From the NCBI GenBank assembly GCA_051745065.1, contig JBNJDQ010000003.1:1-52996 (forward strand): a DNA stretch of 52,996 bases, written 5' to 3'. This document shows positions 16,925 to 24,083 of the stretch, in pieces (position 1 is the stretch's first letter; each line of letters opens with the position of its first letter). A program made the translations under genes and the position numbers. Source of the DNA: Chitinivibrio sp051745065 (lineage in GTDB: Bacteria > Fibrobacterota > Chitinivibrionia > Chitinivibrionales > Chitinivibrionaceae). Under the pieces are notes generated by a model. It ran no database searches. It was given only the letters and a program-made list of their open reading frames with translations, and was not told where the DNA came from.

Positions 16925-17827
16925 TTAATACTCCGTTGTCTGATACACATAGCGAATCCACTCGGAGAAAAACTCCAGATTATGGGTTCTCCAGCGGTTA
17001 ACCGGATGATCCAGATCCACATTATGAGGTGCATCGATGCGAACACCTCTTCGCAGATCCCGGCGATACTCGTCGACCAGACGGTAGGCGTTGTACTCAA
17101 AATGCCCCAGATGCATCAGAAAGCGGCGATCCGCCGATTCAAAAATCTGGTATCCCGTATCCTTTGAATGAGCCAGCAGATTGAGTATACCCTTTTGCGC
17201 CGCCGCTTCAAGAACTTTATCATCATATCCGGCGTAGCGGCTGTTGGGGCACCAGTACACATCATCCATCTCTCCGGTCACGGGGTGATCCGCCGCAATA
17301 TTACGTGTCTCAAAAACACCGAACATCTTTTTATCAAAGAGTTTTTTATCAATCCCGAGGTGGCGGGTCAGGGCCATACCTCCCCAGCAGATACCGAGGG
17401 TGGAAACAATGTTTCGCCGGGCATACTCCATTATTCCCGAAAGCTCATCCCAGTAGCGCACCTCCTCAAAGGGAATATGTTCCACCGGAGCACCGGAAAT
17501 GATCAACCCGTCCAGATGCTTTTCAGCCACAGCTTCATCAAAGGAAAGATAATGCCGTTTCAGGTGGGAACTGCTTGAACTTTTATAGGAGTGGCTGTTC
17601 AGTTTAATCCAGATCGGCTGGATCTGCAGAACCGAACGGCCCAGGGGAAAAAGGAGATTAAACTCGTAATTCTCAGCTTCGGGCATGATATTCAGAATGC
17701 CGATTCGCAGGGGACGAATATCCTGTTTTTGTGCATTGGCGTTCTGTATGCATTGAATTCGCCGTTCTTCCAGAGCCTGCTTTGCGGGATAGTCATCGGG
17801 TATTATTACAGTCACTGTATGCTCCAT
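16925..17827 (-). CDS. metA: Homoserine O-acyltransferase, MetA family (probably acetyltransferase)
   Basis: A 300-residue MetA family enzyme that acylates homoserine as the first step to methionine. The catalytic cysteine is C147 in STLGICWGG; the His and Glu of the triad lie in the C-terminal half (LMHLGHFEYNAYRLVDEY). Published work on Bacillus cereus MetA showed that Glu at position 111 gives acetyl-CoA use and Gly succinyl-CoA. Here the aligned motif is SGAPVEHIPFEEVRYW with Glu116, 31 residues before the catalytic Cys, as Glu111 is to Cys142. This predicts an acetyltransferase. It heads a minus-strand run with the uridylyltransferase gene. No SAM riboswitch was seen upstream. Confidence 0.92.
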   Translation of the reverse strand: MEHTVTVIIPDDYPAKQALEERRIQCIQNANAQKQDIRPLRIGILNIMPEAENYEFNLLFPLGRSVLQIQPIWIKLNSHSYKSSSSSHLKRHYLSFDEAVAEKHLDGLIISGAPVEHIPFEEVRYWDELSGIMEYARRNIVSTLGICWGGMALTRHLGIDKKLFDKKMFGVFETRNIAADHPVTGEMDDVYWCPNSRYAGYDDKVLEAAAQKGILNLLAHSKDTGYQIFESADRRFLMHLGHFEYNAYRLVDEYRRDLRRGVRIDAPHNVDLDHPVNRWRTHNLEFFSEWIRYVYQTTEY

Positions 17828-17998
17828 TTGTCTCAGGTTGCCACTATTAAATATAATATATCAGGCAAGTTAGAATCACACAACACTCTCTTATTCCGCA
17901 ATTCCTTTTTCCGCGCAGGTATGGGGCATTAATATTATATACGGAGATGCGCATTAATTATTTTCAGAAAACAAAAACACTTGAAATGAGAGACACCT

Positions 17999-18262
17999 AT
18001 GAAACGATTTGAAGAGCTCTTTACAGAACTCAAAAAAAAGATCGAACAGCGCGATCCCTCATCGGGCACGGTGAAAGAGTTTGAAAAGGGAAAGCATTTC
18101 ATCGGCAAGAAAGTAGTCGAAGAGGCCGGTGAAGTCTGGATGGCCGCCGAATACGAAGGGCGTGAGAAAACCGCTGAGGAGATCTCCCAGCTCCTGTACC
18201 ATCTCCAGGTAATGATGATCGCCAACGACCTTGAACTTGAAGATGTATATCGCTATCTCTAA
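17999..18262 (+). CDS. hisE: Phosphoribosyl-ATP pyrophosphatase HisE
   Basis: An 87-residue stand-alone HisE, which removes pyrophosphate from phosphoribosyl-ATP in the second step of histidine synthesis. The all-alpha MazG-like motif is clear: KKVVEEAGEVWMAA (Glu residues that bind Mg) and EEISQLLYHLQVMM. It is not fused to HisI. It is followed after 18 bp by hisG, so the first two steps are co-expressed. The start at 17999 follows GAGAGACACCT. The 171-bp divergent region to metA is AT-rich, and no promoter could be fixed with confidence. Confidence 0.94.
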   Translation: MKRFEELFTELKKKIEQRDPSSGTVKEFEKGKHFIGKKVVEEAGEVWMAAEYEGREKTAEEISQLLYHLQVMMIANDLELEDVYRYL

Positions 18263-18280
18263 TCAATAAAGGATCAGAAA

Positions 18281-19129
18281 ATGCTGAAAATTGCCATACC
18301 GAACAAGGGTGCCCTCTCCGACAAAAGCGTCACCCTGATAAAAGAAGCCGGCTACTCCTGCAAGCGCAGCGGCCGCGAACTTGTTGTCCGTGACCGGAAA
18401 AACGATGTGGAATTCTACTATCTGCGTCCCCGTGACATTACCACGTACGTCAACCGCGGCATTGTCGACTTGGGTATCACCGGACGGGATCTGGCCCTGG
18501 ACAGCCGTCTGGATTACAGCGAACTGCTGCCTCTCAATTTCGGCAACTCACGGTTTTTCTATGCTGTTGCGCAGGAGCTGGATATTACGCCGGACGATTT
18601 CGACGGCAAACGAATCGCCACCTCCTATCCCACCCTTGTGGAAAATGACATGAAGGCGCGGGGCAACGATGTGGAAATTGTCCACCTCAGCGGCGCCATT
18701 GAAATCTCCATCGAACTGGATGTAGCCGACGCCATTGCGGATGTGGTGGAATCCGGACGAACCCTGCAGGAAGCCGGGCTGAAAACAATCGGCGAGCCGA
18801 TTCTGCATTCCGAGGCAATCCTCATCAGCAAACAGAGCCATGCCCCGGACCACGAGGTTGTCGCAACCTTCATGACCCGTATTGAGGGTATTCTGCGGGC
18901 ACGGACCTACGTTCTTGTAGAATACGATGCCCCCAGATCCGTTCTCGACAGCCTGACCGAACTCACTCCGGGCGTAGAATCCCCCACCATTTCCCCCCTG
19001 AACGAAGATGGGTGGGTTGCGGTGAAGGCCCTGATCAAAAAGAAGGGTATTAATCAGCTGATCGACACCCTCTACGAGCGTGGCGCCAAGGGAATATTTG
19101 TTTCCGAAATCAAGACCTGCCGAATATAA
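18281..19129 (+). CDS. hisG: ATP phosphoribosyltransferase HisG, long form
   Basis: The 282-residue enzyme catalyses the first step of histidine synthesis, joining ATP and PRPP. The N-terminal catalytic part shows LKIAIPNKGALSDKS and the block DLGITGRDLALD. The central VADAIADVVESGRTLQEAGL is the PRPP site. The last 75 residues (ending GAKGIFVSEIKTCRI) are the ACT-like histidine-binding domain, so this is the long, hexameric, feedback-inhibited form that needs no HisZ. AAAGGATCAGAAA precedes the ATG. A strong terminator follows, so hisE-hisG form a two-gene unit with no other his genes in the window. Confidence 0.96.
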   Translation: MLKIAIPNKGALSDKSVTLIKEAGYSCKRSGRELVVRDRKNDVEFYYLRPRDITTYVNRGIVDLGITGRDLALDSRLDYSELLPLNFGNSRFFYAVAQELDITPDDFDGKRIATSYPTLVENDMKARGNDVEIVHLSGAIEISIELDVADAIADVVESGRTLQEAGLKTIGEPILHSEAILISKQSHAPDHEVVATFMTRIEGILRARTYVLVEYDAPRSVLDSLTELTPGVESPTISPLNEDGWVAVKALIKKKGINQLIDTLYERGAKGIFVSEIKTCRI

Positions 19130-19154
19130 TACACCCGTGTATTGATGCGTACTC

Positions 19155-19184
19155 AGGCCTGTCTTTGCAAAGACGGGCCTTTTT
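19155..19184 (+). terminator. Intrinsic terminator after hisG
   Basis: The arm AGGCCTGTCTTTG (19155-19167) is complementary to CAAAGACGGGCCT with one G-U pair, followed by TTTT. It ends the hisE-hisG transcript. Confidence 0.85.
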
Positions 19185-19226
19185 GCATTCTCTCATTGAT
19201 TGAATACCCGGATTATTCTGTTTGGA

Positions 19227-19432
19227 GGGCACGGGGCGCCGTGCCCCGACAAACGATTCTGTAGGGGTGTTCGAAAGAACATCCTCATTTACCGCATCAT
19301 TTCCCCATCAAAAGAGAGACGCAATGAATTGACGTCTCTACAGGGCAATTGCATCTACGCACCCATTCCCGTAGGGGTGTTCGGGAGAACATCCCCCCAT
19401 GTTTCCCACATAAGACACGGCATGCCGTGTCT
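19227..19432. repeat. Cluster of five intergenic palindromes
   Basis: In the 418-bp gene-free gap after hisG, five palindromic units follow each other: GGGCACGG-N4-CCGTGCCC (19227-19246); GGTGTTC-GAAA-GAACATC with flanks (19264-19285); AGAGACG-N12-CGTCTCT (about 19314-19339); GGGGTGTTC-GGGA-GAACATCCC (19374-19395); and the perfect AGACACGGCATGCCGTGTCT (19413-19432). Several are flanked by CTGTAGGGG on the left or CTCTACAG on the right, and units 2 and 4 are near copies. They look like REP/MITE-type interspersed palindromes that drifted apart. No open frame in this gap is convincing. Confidence 0.7.
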
Positions 19433-19442
19433 CTACAGACGA

Positions 19443-19503
19443 TATCACAGGAAACTGATTGCGTATCACAGGAAACTGATTGATCGTCACCGAGAAATGA
19501 TTG
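19443..19503. repeat. 21-bp tandem repeat, three units
   Basis: TATCACAGGAAACTGATTG occurs at 19443-19461 and again identically at 19464-19482, with a degenerate third copy at 19485-19503 (13 of 19 bases kept). The period is exactly 21 bp, two helical turns. It lies between the palindrome cluster and the end of queH. It could be a set of protein sites or a remnant of a coding repeat. Confidence 0.7.
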
Positions 19504-19547
19504 CGCCTCACCCCGGGCGGACACCATGACGCGTCCCGACAAAGAGA

Positions 19548-20174
19548 TCACGGCGAGAGAAGATCCCGCCCCTGACTTTTACGCCAGGCATTGACATCAC
19601 GCAGGCTGTAAACACAGCCGCAGTACTGCTGCTGATAGAATCCGTGCTCCTTCACCAAAAGGTTTCGCCGCTCCGTCAGCCCCCCTTTGCGCCAGTTCTG
19701 CGCCCAGAACGCCACATTCCCGAATTCAGACGCAGCCTGCATGCCGATACGGTTGATCTGTTCAAGATCCTTCCAGCGGGACGTGGCAAGGGTAGTTGCC
19801 ATCAGGGGAATCTCTCTGTCTGCTGCAAAGGCGGCCGTGCGGGACAGGCGCAGAAGAAAACAGCGGGAACAGCGCGCGCCCCGCTCCGGTTCATTCTCAA
19901 AACCGGCAACGGCACGATGCCAGGTATCCGTATCATAGTCCCCGTCAACAAAGGGAACCTGCAGATCACGACAGTAGGCTTTGTTCTCTTCCTTACGAAT
20001 TTCGTATTCCCGGCGCGGATGAATATTGGGATTGCAGTAGAACACCACCGGCCGGAATCCTTCTTTCAAAAAGAACTCCAGCACCGCCGTGGAACAGGGG
20101 GCGCAACATGAATGGAGCACCAGACGGTCAGTCGGAACAGGAGGTTTTGGAACAAATCTCTTTTTTCGTGGCAC
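19548..20174 (-). CDS. queH: Epoxyqueuosine reductase QueH
   Basis: The 208-residue protein is of the QueH (DUF208) family, which reduces epoxyqueuosine to queuosine in tRNA wobble position 34 without cobalamin, an alternative to QueG. The family cysteines are present: HSCCAPC (C23, C24, C27), C102 and C105 in GARCSRC, and a late YCGC near residue 185. These bind a 4Fe-4S cluster and metal. Translation starts at GTG 20174, supported by AAAGGAG six bases upstream. It is divergent from tyrS. QueH is common in anaerobes. Confidence 0.93.
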   Translation of the reverse strand: MPRKKRFVPKPPVPTDRLVLHSCCAPCSTAVLEFFLKEGFRPVVFYCNPNIHPRREYEIRKEENKAYCRDLQVPFVDGDYDTDTWHRAVAGFENEPERGARCSRCFLLRLSRTAAFAADREIPLMATTLATSRWKDLEQINRIGMQAASEFGNVAFWAQNWRKGGLTERRNLLVKEHGFYQQQYCGCVYSLRDVNAWRKSQGRDLLSP

Positions 20175-20311
20175 AGGCAGCTCCTTTCCCCTTTAAAATA
20201 TCTCCCGGCACAGTGATGCGGCAAGGCAGTCCCTCTTTCACGCAATCATATACACCGGCCATGGAATAAACTATTTTTACATGAAAAAAATAATCAGAAA
20301 AAGGATACAAA

Positions 20312-21592
20312 ATGGATTTCATTGAAGAACTGAAATGGCGCGGTATGCTCAATCAGACCACTCCCGGTGCAGAAGACGCATTACGAAAGGGCTCTGTGGC
20401 GGGCTACTGCGGCTTTGACCCCACGGCCCCTTCCCTGCAGGTGGGCAATCTTGCCGCCATTATGCTCATGGTTCATTTCCAGCGGGCCGGACATAAACCA
20501 ATCGCCCTTGTTGGCGGTGCCACGGGGGTTGTTGGCGATCCCTCCGGGAAATCCCAGGAGCGCAATCTTCTCAGTGAAGAGGATGTCAACTATAATCTGA
20601 ACCGCTTTAAGAAACAGCTGAAGAAATTTCTGGATTTTGACAGCAGTGAGAACGGCGCTGAGATTGTCAACAACCACGACTGGTTCGGGCAAATGAATTA
20701 TCTGGATTTCCTTCGCGATGTGGGAAAACACCTGACCATCAGCTACATGATGTCCAAGGATTCCGTACAGAACCGTCTGGAAGCGGGCATCTCCTACACG
20801 GAGTTCTCCTATCAACTGCTGCAGGGGTATGACTTCTATCATCTCAACAACGCCAAAAATTGCGTGATTCAGTTCGGCGGCTCCGACCAGTGGGGCAACA
20901 TTACTGCAGGAACCGAACTGATCCGGCGAATGAGCGGCAATGAAGCCCACGCCCTGACGGCCCCCCTGGTGACCCGGGCCGACGGCACAAAGTTCGGCAA
21001 ATCCGCCGCGGGGCAGAAACTCTGGCTGGACCCGGAGATGACAAGTCCCTATGAATTCTATCAGTTCTGGATGAATGTGGAAGACGAAATGGCCCCGCAG
21101 TACCTCAAGACATTCACCCTGCTCTCCCGCGAAGAGATCGAGGCAGTGCAGGAGGATCACGCTGCAGCTCCTCACGAGCGGGCCATGCAGAAAAAGCTTG
21201 CCGAAGAAGTCACCTGCATGGTGCACTCACGTCAGGAGTATGAAACGGCGCTCAAAGCCACGAAAATTCTCTTTGGAAAGAACACCGGGGATGAACTCAT
21301 GAGCCTCACGGATGAACAGTTCCTCTCCATCTTCCGCGGGGTTCCCCGGGCTGAAATATCACGGGACAGTCTCAATGGCGGTGCGGGAATCATCGATGTC
21401 CTCCTGCACTGCAGCGAACTCTACTCATCAAAGGGTGAGATCCGCCGTGACCTTAAGGGAAATGCGGTCAGCCTCAACAAAGAGAAGGTTGCCGGACAGG
21501 ACGTCACTGTACGCCGCGCGGATCTTCTCAACGACCGCTACCTGCTGGTGCAGCGCGGCAAAAAGAAGTACTATATTCTTGAGGCAAAGTAA
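20312..21592 (+). CDS. tyrS: Tyrosyl-tRNA synthetase
   Basis: A 426-residue class Ic synthetase that charges tRNA-Tyr. The Rossmann fold shows CGFDPTAPSL and ALVGGATGVVGDPSGKS. The HIGH motif is changed to Q43-V-G-N46, with Gln in place of the first His. The second signature is canonical, K227-F-G-K-S231. The tyrosine pocket QLLQGYDF is present and the C-terminus has an S4-like RNA-binding domain (about 360-426). AAAAAGG precedes the ATG. The stop codon overlaps the next start by one base. No T-box leader is seen in the 137-bp gap upstream. Confidence 0.95.
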   Translation: MDFIEELKWRGMLNQTTPGAEDALRKGSVAGYCGFDPTAPSLQVGNLAAIMLMVHFQRAGHKPIALVGGATGVVGDPSGKSQERNLLSEEDVNYNLNRFKKQLKKFLDFDSSENGAEIVNNHDWFGQMNYLDFLRDVGKHLTISYMMSKDSVQNRLEAGISYTEFSYQLLQGYDFYHLNNAKNCVIQFGGSDQWGNITAGTELIRRMSGNEAHALTAPLVTRADGTKFGKSAAGQKLWLDPEMTSPYEFYQFWMNVEDEMAPQYLKTFTLLSREEIEAVQEDHAAAPHERAMQKKLAEEVTCMVHSRQEYETALKATKILFGKNTGDELMSLTDEQFLSIFRGVPRAEISRDSLNGGAGIIDVLLHCSELYSSKGEIRRDLKGNAVSLNKEKVAGQDVTVRRADLLNDRYLLVQRGKKKYYILEAK

Positions 21593-22179
21593 TGCCCTCC
21601 AAGGCTGAACTGCGCCGTATCATGAAAAAACGTATCGCGGATCTCGGCACAGCCGGGATCCGTCGCCGTTCTGAACGCATCATCAGCACATTTCTGACCA
21701 GCCCACTCTGCAGAGAGGCCGGGGCAATCTGTCTCTACGTGGGGATTTCCGGGGAGATCAACACCAGTCCCCTGATCAAAGAACTTCTTGACCGAAAAAA
21801 AACAGTGGTACTCCCCTACTGCCGCGATGCCTCGCACCTGGGTCTGGCCCGAATCAGGGACACCGCCCAGGTGCAGCGCGGACGCTTCGGTATTCCCGAA
21901 CCCCAACCATCTCTGCGGGACAACATTTCCCGGCAGGAGCTTGATTTGATTCTGGTGCCGGGCCTGGCCTTTGATCTGCAGGGGAATCGCCTGGGCAGAG
22001 GCGGGGGATACTACGACCGATTTCTGGCACCGCCCCTGCGGGCCTGGACTGCGGCCCTCGCCTGTAATCTGCAGATTATACACAATATCCCCGTGCAGAA
22101 GCATGACCGCCCCGTGGAGTGGATCTATGCGGAAGATCAATCTATCAGAACCCGCGCAGAAAGATCCGGGCCTTTTTGA
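21592..22179 (+). CDS. 5-formyltetrahydrofolate cyclo-ligase
   Basis: The 195-residue protein converts 5-formyl-THF to 5,10-methenyl-THF using ATP. The family signature is LGRGGGYYDRFL near residue 133, with basic RRIMKKRI at the N-terminus and the substrate-loop region CLYVGISGEINT. The ATG at 21592 overlaps the tyrS stop (TAATG), so the two genes are translationally coupled. Its last 35 bp overlap the end of the zinc-ribbon gene on the opposite strand. Confidence 0.92.
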   Translation: MPSKAELRRIMKKRIADLGTAGIRRRSERIISTFLTSPLCREAGAICLYVGISGEINTSPLIKELLDRKKTVVLPYCRDASHLGLARIRDTAQVQRGRFGIPEPQPSLRDNISRQELDLILVPGLAFDLQGNRLGRGGGYYDRFLAPPLRAWTAALACNLQIIHNIPVQKHDRPVEWIYAEDQSIRTRAERSGPF

Positions 22180-22729
22180 ATTTATGCAGAATATTCTGCA
22201 TCATTTTGATTTCGCCCACATCCTGCTGGAGCATTCTGATATCCGATGAATTTGCGGTAATCTGACTGTTCTGCCGCTGTTGCAATCCCCCTGCTGCGAT
22301 AAATTCCCTGATCTTTTCCAGCTCCCCTGCATCAAGCCAGTAGCCACAGCCGGCACAGGTATCAATCATCACGGCTGAACCGCCGCCGAAATTGAACCGA
22401 TTCATGATCTCTGTGCATGAGGGACAGACAAGATAGGGATCCTCCCGGGGAAAGGCAGGACGATCATACTCCGGGCTCACGGTTTCATCACGATAGACAT
22501 CGCACTCGGAGGTAAGCACCGCAAAGCTGCGCTCAGAAACCCAGAAACCGCCACACCGCCCGCATCGGTGAATGTTGTGGGATCGGTACGCATCAGAATT
22601 CAGGGAAATGCCACACCGTGGACAACGCAGTGTTTTGGGAACAGGTTTGGTCATTCGTCCGCCGCAGATCGGGCAGGTATGCACCACCCCTGCTGTTTCG
22701 TGTCCGCATTTCTCACAGATTACCCGCAC
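22145..22729 (-). CDS. Zinc-ribbon protein (zf-TFIIB type), function unknown
   Basis: The GTG at 22729 is preferred (194 residues) because GGAGG lies just upstream; longer frames start in unlikely hydrophobic sequence. Three zinc-ribbon pairs are visible: CEKC/CPIC (residues 5-22), CPRC/CGRCGGFW (about 36-60), and CPSC/CAGCGYWLDAGEL (about 100-135). The last has the typical zf-TFIIB ending CxxCxGxWLDxGEL. A short helical tail rich in Gln and basic residues follows. Proteins of this type are cytoplasmic; roles are mostly unknown. It overlaps the 3' end of the cyclo-ligase gene tail to tail and is divergent from the chemoreceptor. Confidence 0.8.
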   Translation of the reverse strand: MRVICEKCGHETAGVVHTCPICGGRMTKPVPKTLRCPRCGISLNSDAYRSHNIHRCGRCGGFWVSERSFAVLTSECDVYRDETVSPEYDRPAFPREDPYLVCPSCTEIMNRFNFGGGSAVMIDTCAGCGYWLDAGELEKIREFIAAGGLQQRQNSQITANSSDIRMLQQDVGEIKMMQNILHKFKKARIFLRGF

Positions 22730-22766
22730 TGATCCTCCAAAGTCAGGGTGCTGATTATCCTTACTA

Positions 22767-22795
22767 TTGAATTTTATCATACAATAACATATAAT
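22767..22795 (+). promoter_or_regulatory. Sigma-70 type promoter of the chemoreceptor-purT unit
   Basis: TTGAAT (22767-22772), a 17-bp spacer and a perfect TATAAT (22790-22795), with the start codon 28 bp downstream of the -10. On the other strand TTCAAT-N17-TAAAAT in the same stretch could serve the zinc-ribbon gene. Confidence 0.6.
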
Positions 22796-22823
22796 TGAAC
22801 AGAATTCTGCAAGGAGCCCTGCC

Positions 22824-24083
22824 ATGAACAAAAAAAACACCTTTCTCAGTTATTATCTTTCCACGCAGGCCGCCGTGGTTCCACTCTCTGCAGTCACCGG
22901 GGTTCTGCTGCAGCAACTCCTGAAATCCCCCCTTCTTTTGACGGTCATATCCTTCACTCTTGCGGGAGTACTCATCAGCACGGTTTCCGCTGTAAAAAAC
23001 TACTTGCAACTGATTCGGCCCCTCACCGTCATCAACCGGGTCATTCACCGGGTCAGCCGCGGTGATCTGAGTGCCCGCTACAAACAGCGCTTTGCCGGGA
23101 AAGTACAGGAAACCGCCGAAGGGCTTAACTCTTTTATCGCAATCATCGAGAGCCTTCTCGGTAATATCGCAAATATCTCCGGGGATCTGGATACTGCTTC
23201 GCGCGGACTTGATACGGTTTCGGAGAAACTGACTGATAATATGAACCACATCAACACCAATTCAGATGACACGGAGCAGCGCGCCGCGGATGTCAGCAGC
23301 ACAATCCACAACATATCCGAAACCCTGGACGACTCAACCCGCAAGATTCGCACCCTTTCTGAAGCAACGGGACATCTGCTGGAATCCATTGAAACCATAT
23401 CCTCCTCCACGGATAAAGCAGCCGATATCGCTGCAAAAGCCCTTGCCAAATCAGAACATGCCGAAGAGAGTATCCAAAACCTGCAGGAAAGCACCGCAGA
23501 AGTTGTCACCGCCGTGGATAAGATCAACAGTATCGCCTATCAGACCAATCTTCTTGCCCTCAATGCCACCATCGAAGCATCCCGTGCAGGAGAAGCGGGC
23601 AAGGGGTTTTCCGTGGTAGCCGCGGAGGTCAAGAACCTGGCCGCCCGCACTTCACGATCAACAAAAGAAATTAAACAGCGTCTGAGTACCATGATGGAAG
23701 GTACCGACCGGACCACCGCAGATATTTCAGACATTAAAGATGTTAACGAATCAATCAATTCCCTCATAAAATCCATCAATGAAACCACCCGAAAACAACG
23801 GGACATTATGGACCAAAGCAACAATGATATTCAAACTGTTACCTCCGCCTTTGAATCACTGAACGGGCGGGCGGAATCTATCAACCACAGCTCTACGACA
23901 GTCTCACAAAACATGACGTCCCTCAGCAGTTCCGTGGATGAAAGTGTTGCAATCAGCAATACCATATCCACAGGAGCGGCAGGTCTTCGCACCATGAGCG
24001 AAAAACTCCGCGAGCAAATTGAGACCTTTGAACCACCCAAAGACGCGTACCAATCAGGTGAAACCCATAAGGATGAGCAATGA
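22824..24083 (+). CDS. Methyl-accepting chemotaxis protein without a large sensor domain
   Basis: A 419-residue chemoreceptor. Two membrane helices lie close together (about 15-32 and 38-58), so there is almost no periplasmic domain. A HAMP-like segment follows (about 58-115), then a long helical signalling domain whose hairpin tip is IAYQTNLLALNATIEASRAGEAGKGF at about residues 237-262, the site that contacts CheA and CheW. It lacks a C-terminal pentapeptide tether. It may sense membrane state, redox or a cytoplasmic cue. The start follows AAGGAG. It overlaps purT by four bases, an odd partner for a chemoreceptor. No other chemotaxis genes are in the window. Confidence 0.92.
   Translation: MNKKNTFLSYYLSTQAAVVPLSAVTGVLLQQLLKSPLLLTVISFTLAGVLISTVSAVKNYLQLIRPLTVINRVIHRVSRGDLSARYKQRFAGKVQETAEGLNSFIAIIESLLGNIANISGDLDTASRGLDTVSEKLTDNMNHINTNSDDTEQRAADVSSTIHNISETLDDSTRKIRTLSEATGHLLESIETISSSTDKAADIAAKALAKSEHAEESIQNLQESTAEVVTAVDKINSIAYQTNLLALNATIEASRAGEAGKGFSVVAAEVKNLAARTSRSTKEIKQRLSTMMEGTDRTTADISDIKDVNESINSLIKSINETTRKQRDIMDQSNNDIQTVTSAFESLNGRAESINHSSTTVSQNMTSLSSSVDESVAISNTISTGAAGLRTMSEKLREQIETFEPPKDAYQSGETHKDEQ

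Noticed and set aside
17828..17998. SAM riboswitch before the metA family gene
   Set aside because: No conserved four-way junction or terminator stem could be recognised in this AT-rich region.
19443..19503. Possible CRISPR array
   Set aside because: The units are contiguous with a 21-bp period and 2-bp spacers, not 25-40 bp repeats with unique spacers, and no cas gene is present.
19200..19529. Open frames on both strands in the palindrome island
   Set aside because: Their sequence is made of the palindromes and tandem repeat, with no ribosome site or recognisable protein family.
20175..20311. T-box leader before tyrS
   Set aside because: The gap is 137 bp, no T-box consensus or specifier hairpin with terminator was found, and it must also hold the divergent queH start.
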